DNA from: an uncultured Thermoleophilia bacterium | Lineage (GTDB): Bacteria; Actinomycetota; Thermoleophilia; Gaiellales; F1-60-MAGs149 | DNA length: 6,839 nt | Reading direction: 5' to 3' | Assembly (NCBI GenBank): GCA_902806305.1 | Contig: CADCWC010000215.1 | Span: forward strand, 1-6,839 | In this document: positions 6,151-6,839 of the stretch, piece by piece | Layout of the letters: every line of letters starts with the position of its first letter | How positions within the stretch are numbered: position 1 is the first letter of the stretch | Notes under the pieces: generated by a model | Databases searched by the model: none | Seen by the model: the letters and a program-made list of their open reading frames with translations, nothing else | What the model was told of the DNA's origin: nothing | Made by a program: the position numbers and the translations under genes

Positions 6151-6162
6151 GGGCACGTGCCC
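6151..6162. repeat. 12-bp perfect palindrome GGGCACGTGCCC between divergent promoters
   Basis: A perfect 12-base palindrome centred on CACGTG lies between the two proposed -35 elements of the divergent genes and overlaps CCCCGGGG (6146-6153). Its size and place suit a dimeric regulator acting on both sides, but no known binding motif is claimed. Confidence 0.4.
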
Positions 6163-6175
6163 ATCGCCCGACCGA

Positions 6176-6204
6176 TGGACGGAGCCCGCCGGCGGCTGTA
6201 CCCT
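6176..6204 (+). promoter_or_regulatory. Housekeeping-type promoter of the small membrane protein gene
   Basis: TGGACG (6176-6181, four of six matches to TTGACA) and TACCCT (6199-6204, TAnnnT) are 17 bases apart. Transcription would begin near 6211. This argues that translation starts at 6241 or 6250, not at the in-frame ATG at 6175. Confidence 0.48.
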
Positions 6205-6240
6205 CGGGAGGAGCCGTCGCGCCCGCGACGGAGTCGACCG

Positions 6241-6489
6241 GTGGCGTCCATGTTGCTGCACGAGTGGGAGCTCCGACCTGATCCCGACCCCGACGGGCCG
6301 ACGCCCCGCGATCCGATCGACTGGCGCGGCCTGCGGTGGGCGCTCGTGGCCGGGACGGCGTTCACGGCGGCGCTCCTGACCGGCGGGACGGCGCGGGTCG
6401 TGCTGTTCTGGATCGCTCTGATCGTGGTCGTCCGCCGCGCCTGGCGTGAGATCGACGGCGTCGGCGGCCTGAGCGAGCACCGGCAGTAG
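6241..6489 (+). CDS. Small two-helix membrane protein, hypothetical
   Basis: An 82-residue protein not recognised as a named family. Its N-terminal third is acidic and proline-rich (ELRPDPDPDGPTPRDPIDW). It then has two hydrophobic segments, at about 33-47 (WALVAGTAFTAALLT) and 51-64 (ARVVLFWIALIVVV). They are separated by a short GGT turn and followed by RRAWREIDGVGG and a hydrophilic end. This suggests a membrane hairpin; the RRAWR after the second helix would place the ends on the cytoplasmic side by the positive-inside rule. GTG at 6241 was chosen because ACGGAG (6228-6233) lies seven bases before it; ATG at 6250 (79 residues) is possible. The ATG at 6175 is disfavoured because a promoter-like pair would lie inside that reading. 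The gene is divergent from the acetate operon and 67 bases ahead of a helicase gene. No function is proposed. Confidence 0.65.
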   Translation: MASMLLHEWELRPDPDPDGPTPRDPIDWRGLRWALVAGTAFTAALLTGGTARVVLFWIALIVVVRRAWREIDGVGGLSEHRQ

Positions 6490-6504
6490 CGATCCCGCGT
6501 GCCG

Positions 6505-6548
6505 TCCGGGCGGGCCGGCACGATCCGTCGCCCGGCCGTGCGCCCGGA
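6505..6548 (+). terminator. Strong hairpin between the membrane protein and helicase genes
   Basis: TCCGGGCG (6505-6512) pairs with CGCCCGGA (6541-6548), and GGCCGG (6513-6518) pairs with CCGGCC (6532-6537). This gives 14 pairs with a three-base bulge (6538-6540) and a 13-base loop. An alternative stem, CGTGCCG/CGGCACG (6498-6522), overlaps it and could compete. It may end the upstream transcript, or hide the weak GGA (6546-6548) in front of the helicase ATG. No T-run follows, so the terminator role is uncertain. Confidence 0.45.
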
Positions 6549-6556
6549 CCCCGCCC

Positions 6557-6839
6557 ATGGCCCGATCGATCCGACTCCGACGCTGGCAGAAGCACGCCCT
6601 CGACCGGTTCGGGGAGCGGCGGGGGTCGGACTTCCTGGCGGTCGCCACGCCCGGGGCCGGGAAGACCACCTTCGCGCTCGCCGCGGCGCGGCAGAGCCTC
6701 GGCGTGCGGCCGCTCCGGCGACTCGTGATCGTGGCGCCGACCCAGGCCCTGAAGACGCAGTGGGCGGACGCCGCGCAGGCGCTCGACCTCCACGTCGAGC
6801 CCCGGTGGTCCGCCGCCGACGGGCGGCTGCCCGCCGACG
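6557..6839 (+). CDS. DEAD/DEAH-type superfamily 2 helicase, N-terminal fragment
   Basis: The first 94 codons of a gene that leaves the window at the right edge; no stop occurs before the end. The protein starts with RLRRWQKHALDRF, a Q-motif-like 'R-x-W/Y-Q' segment. Next comes FLAVATPGAGKTTFALAAA, with Walker A (GAGKTT, Lys36) at about 31-38, and then LVIVAPTQALKTQWADAA (about 56-73), matching motif Ia of SF2 helicases. This order is that of DEAD/DEAH-box helicase family ATPases, which use ATP to move on or remodel nucleic acid. Motifs II (DEAD/DEAH), III and VI lie outside the window, so the exact subfamily cannot be told. The ATG at 6557 is the only start in this frame back to the preceding gene. 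Its Shine-Dalgarno is weak (GGA at 6546-6548) and lies in a hairpin stem. Confidence 0.85.
   Translation, partial: MARSIRLRRWQKHALDRFGERRGSDFLAVATPGAGKTTFALAAARQSLGVRPLRRLVIVAPTQALKTQWADAAQALDLHVEPRWSAADGRLPAD

Noticed and set aside
5817..6154. The 11-base word CTCCCCGGGGC occurs twice, at 5817-5827 and 6144-6154, near the starts of ackA and the operon.
   Set aside because: It is a GC-only palindromic core (CCCCGGGG) that can easily recur by chance in such a genome; there is no other sign of a repeat family.
5362..6174. Upstream extension of the small membrane protein's frame back to an ATG at 5362.
   Set aside because: It would lie opposite ackA and DUF2630 and contains promoter elements for both directions; the composition is not protein-like until about 6241.

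Overview
The window is GC-rich (well over 70% by eye) and tightly packed, with GTG starts alongside ATG. A DUF2630 protein (a family I associate with Actinobacteria), an ECF sigma factor paired with a secreted beta-propeller, and strong Shine-Dalgarno sites all point to a high-GC actinobacterium, possibly of the Thermoleophilia/Solirubrobacterales type. That lineage is inferred from gene content and base composition, not proven. No RNA gene, CRISPR array, insertion sequence, phage gene or origin was seen.

Layout from left to right. (1) Positions 2-298 (+) hold the C-terminal end of a PfkB-family sugar/nucleoside kinase; its usual GAGD active-site motif reads GAGG. (2) Positions 316-966 (-) encode an ECF-type sigma factor, converging on the kinase. 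(3) Positions 967-1135 are a divergent control region holding candidate promoters and a strong inverted repeat just before the next gene's ribosome binding site. (4) Positions 1136-2482 (+) encode an exported lactonase-like beta-propeller protein. (5) A long hairpin at 2504-2543 sits between convergent genes and probably ends transcription from both sides. (6) Positions 6072 down to 2542 (-) form an apparent operon: a DUF2630 protein, then acetate kinase (ackA), then a full-length phosphate acetyltransferase (pta). ackA and pta overlap by four bases (GTGA). (7) Positions 6073-6240 are a second divergent control region with a recognisable -35/-10 pair on each strand and two inverted repeats between or over them. 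(8) Positions 6241-6489 (+) encode a small protein with two membrane segments. (9) A hairpin at 6505-6548 precedes the start, at 6557, of a superfamily 2 helicase/ATPase that runs off the right edge.

How the genes work together. AckA and Pta form the classical acetate pathway: acetyl-CoA + Pi gives acetyl phosphate + CoA, and acetyl phosphate + ADP gives acetate + ATP. It runs in reverse for acetate uptake. The sigma factor probably controls the divergent propeller gene, itself or both; no anti-sigma factor gene lies next to it in this window. Most of the window is ordinary chromosomal housekeeping. The points most worth a second look are the altered kinase motif, the sigma/propeller control region with its UTR hairpin, and the operator-like repeats upstream of the acetate operon.
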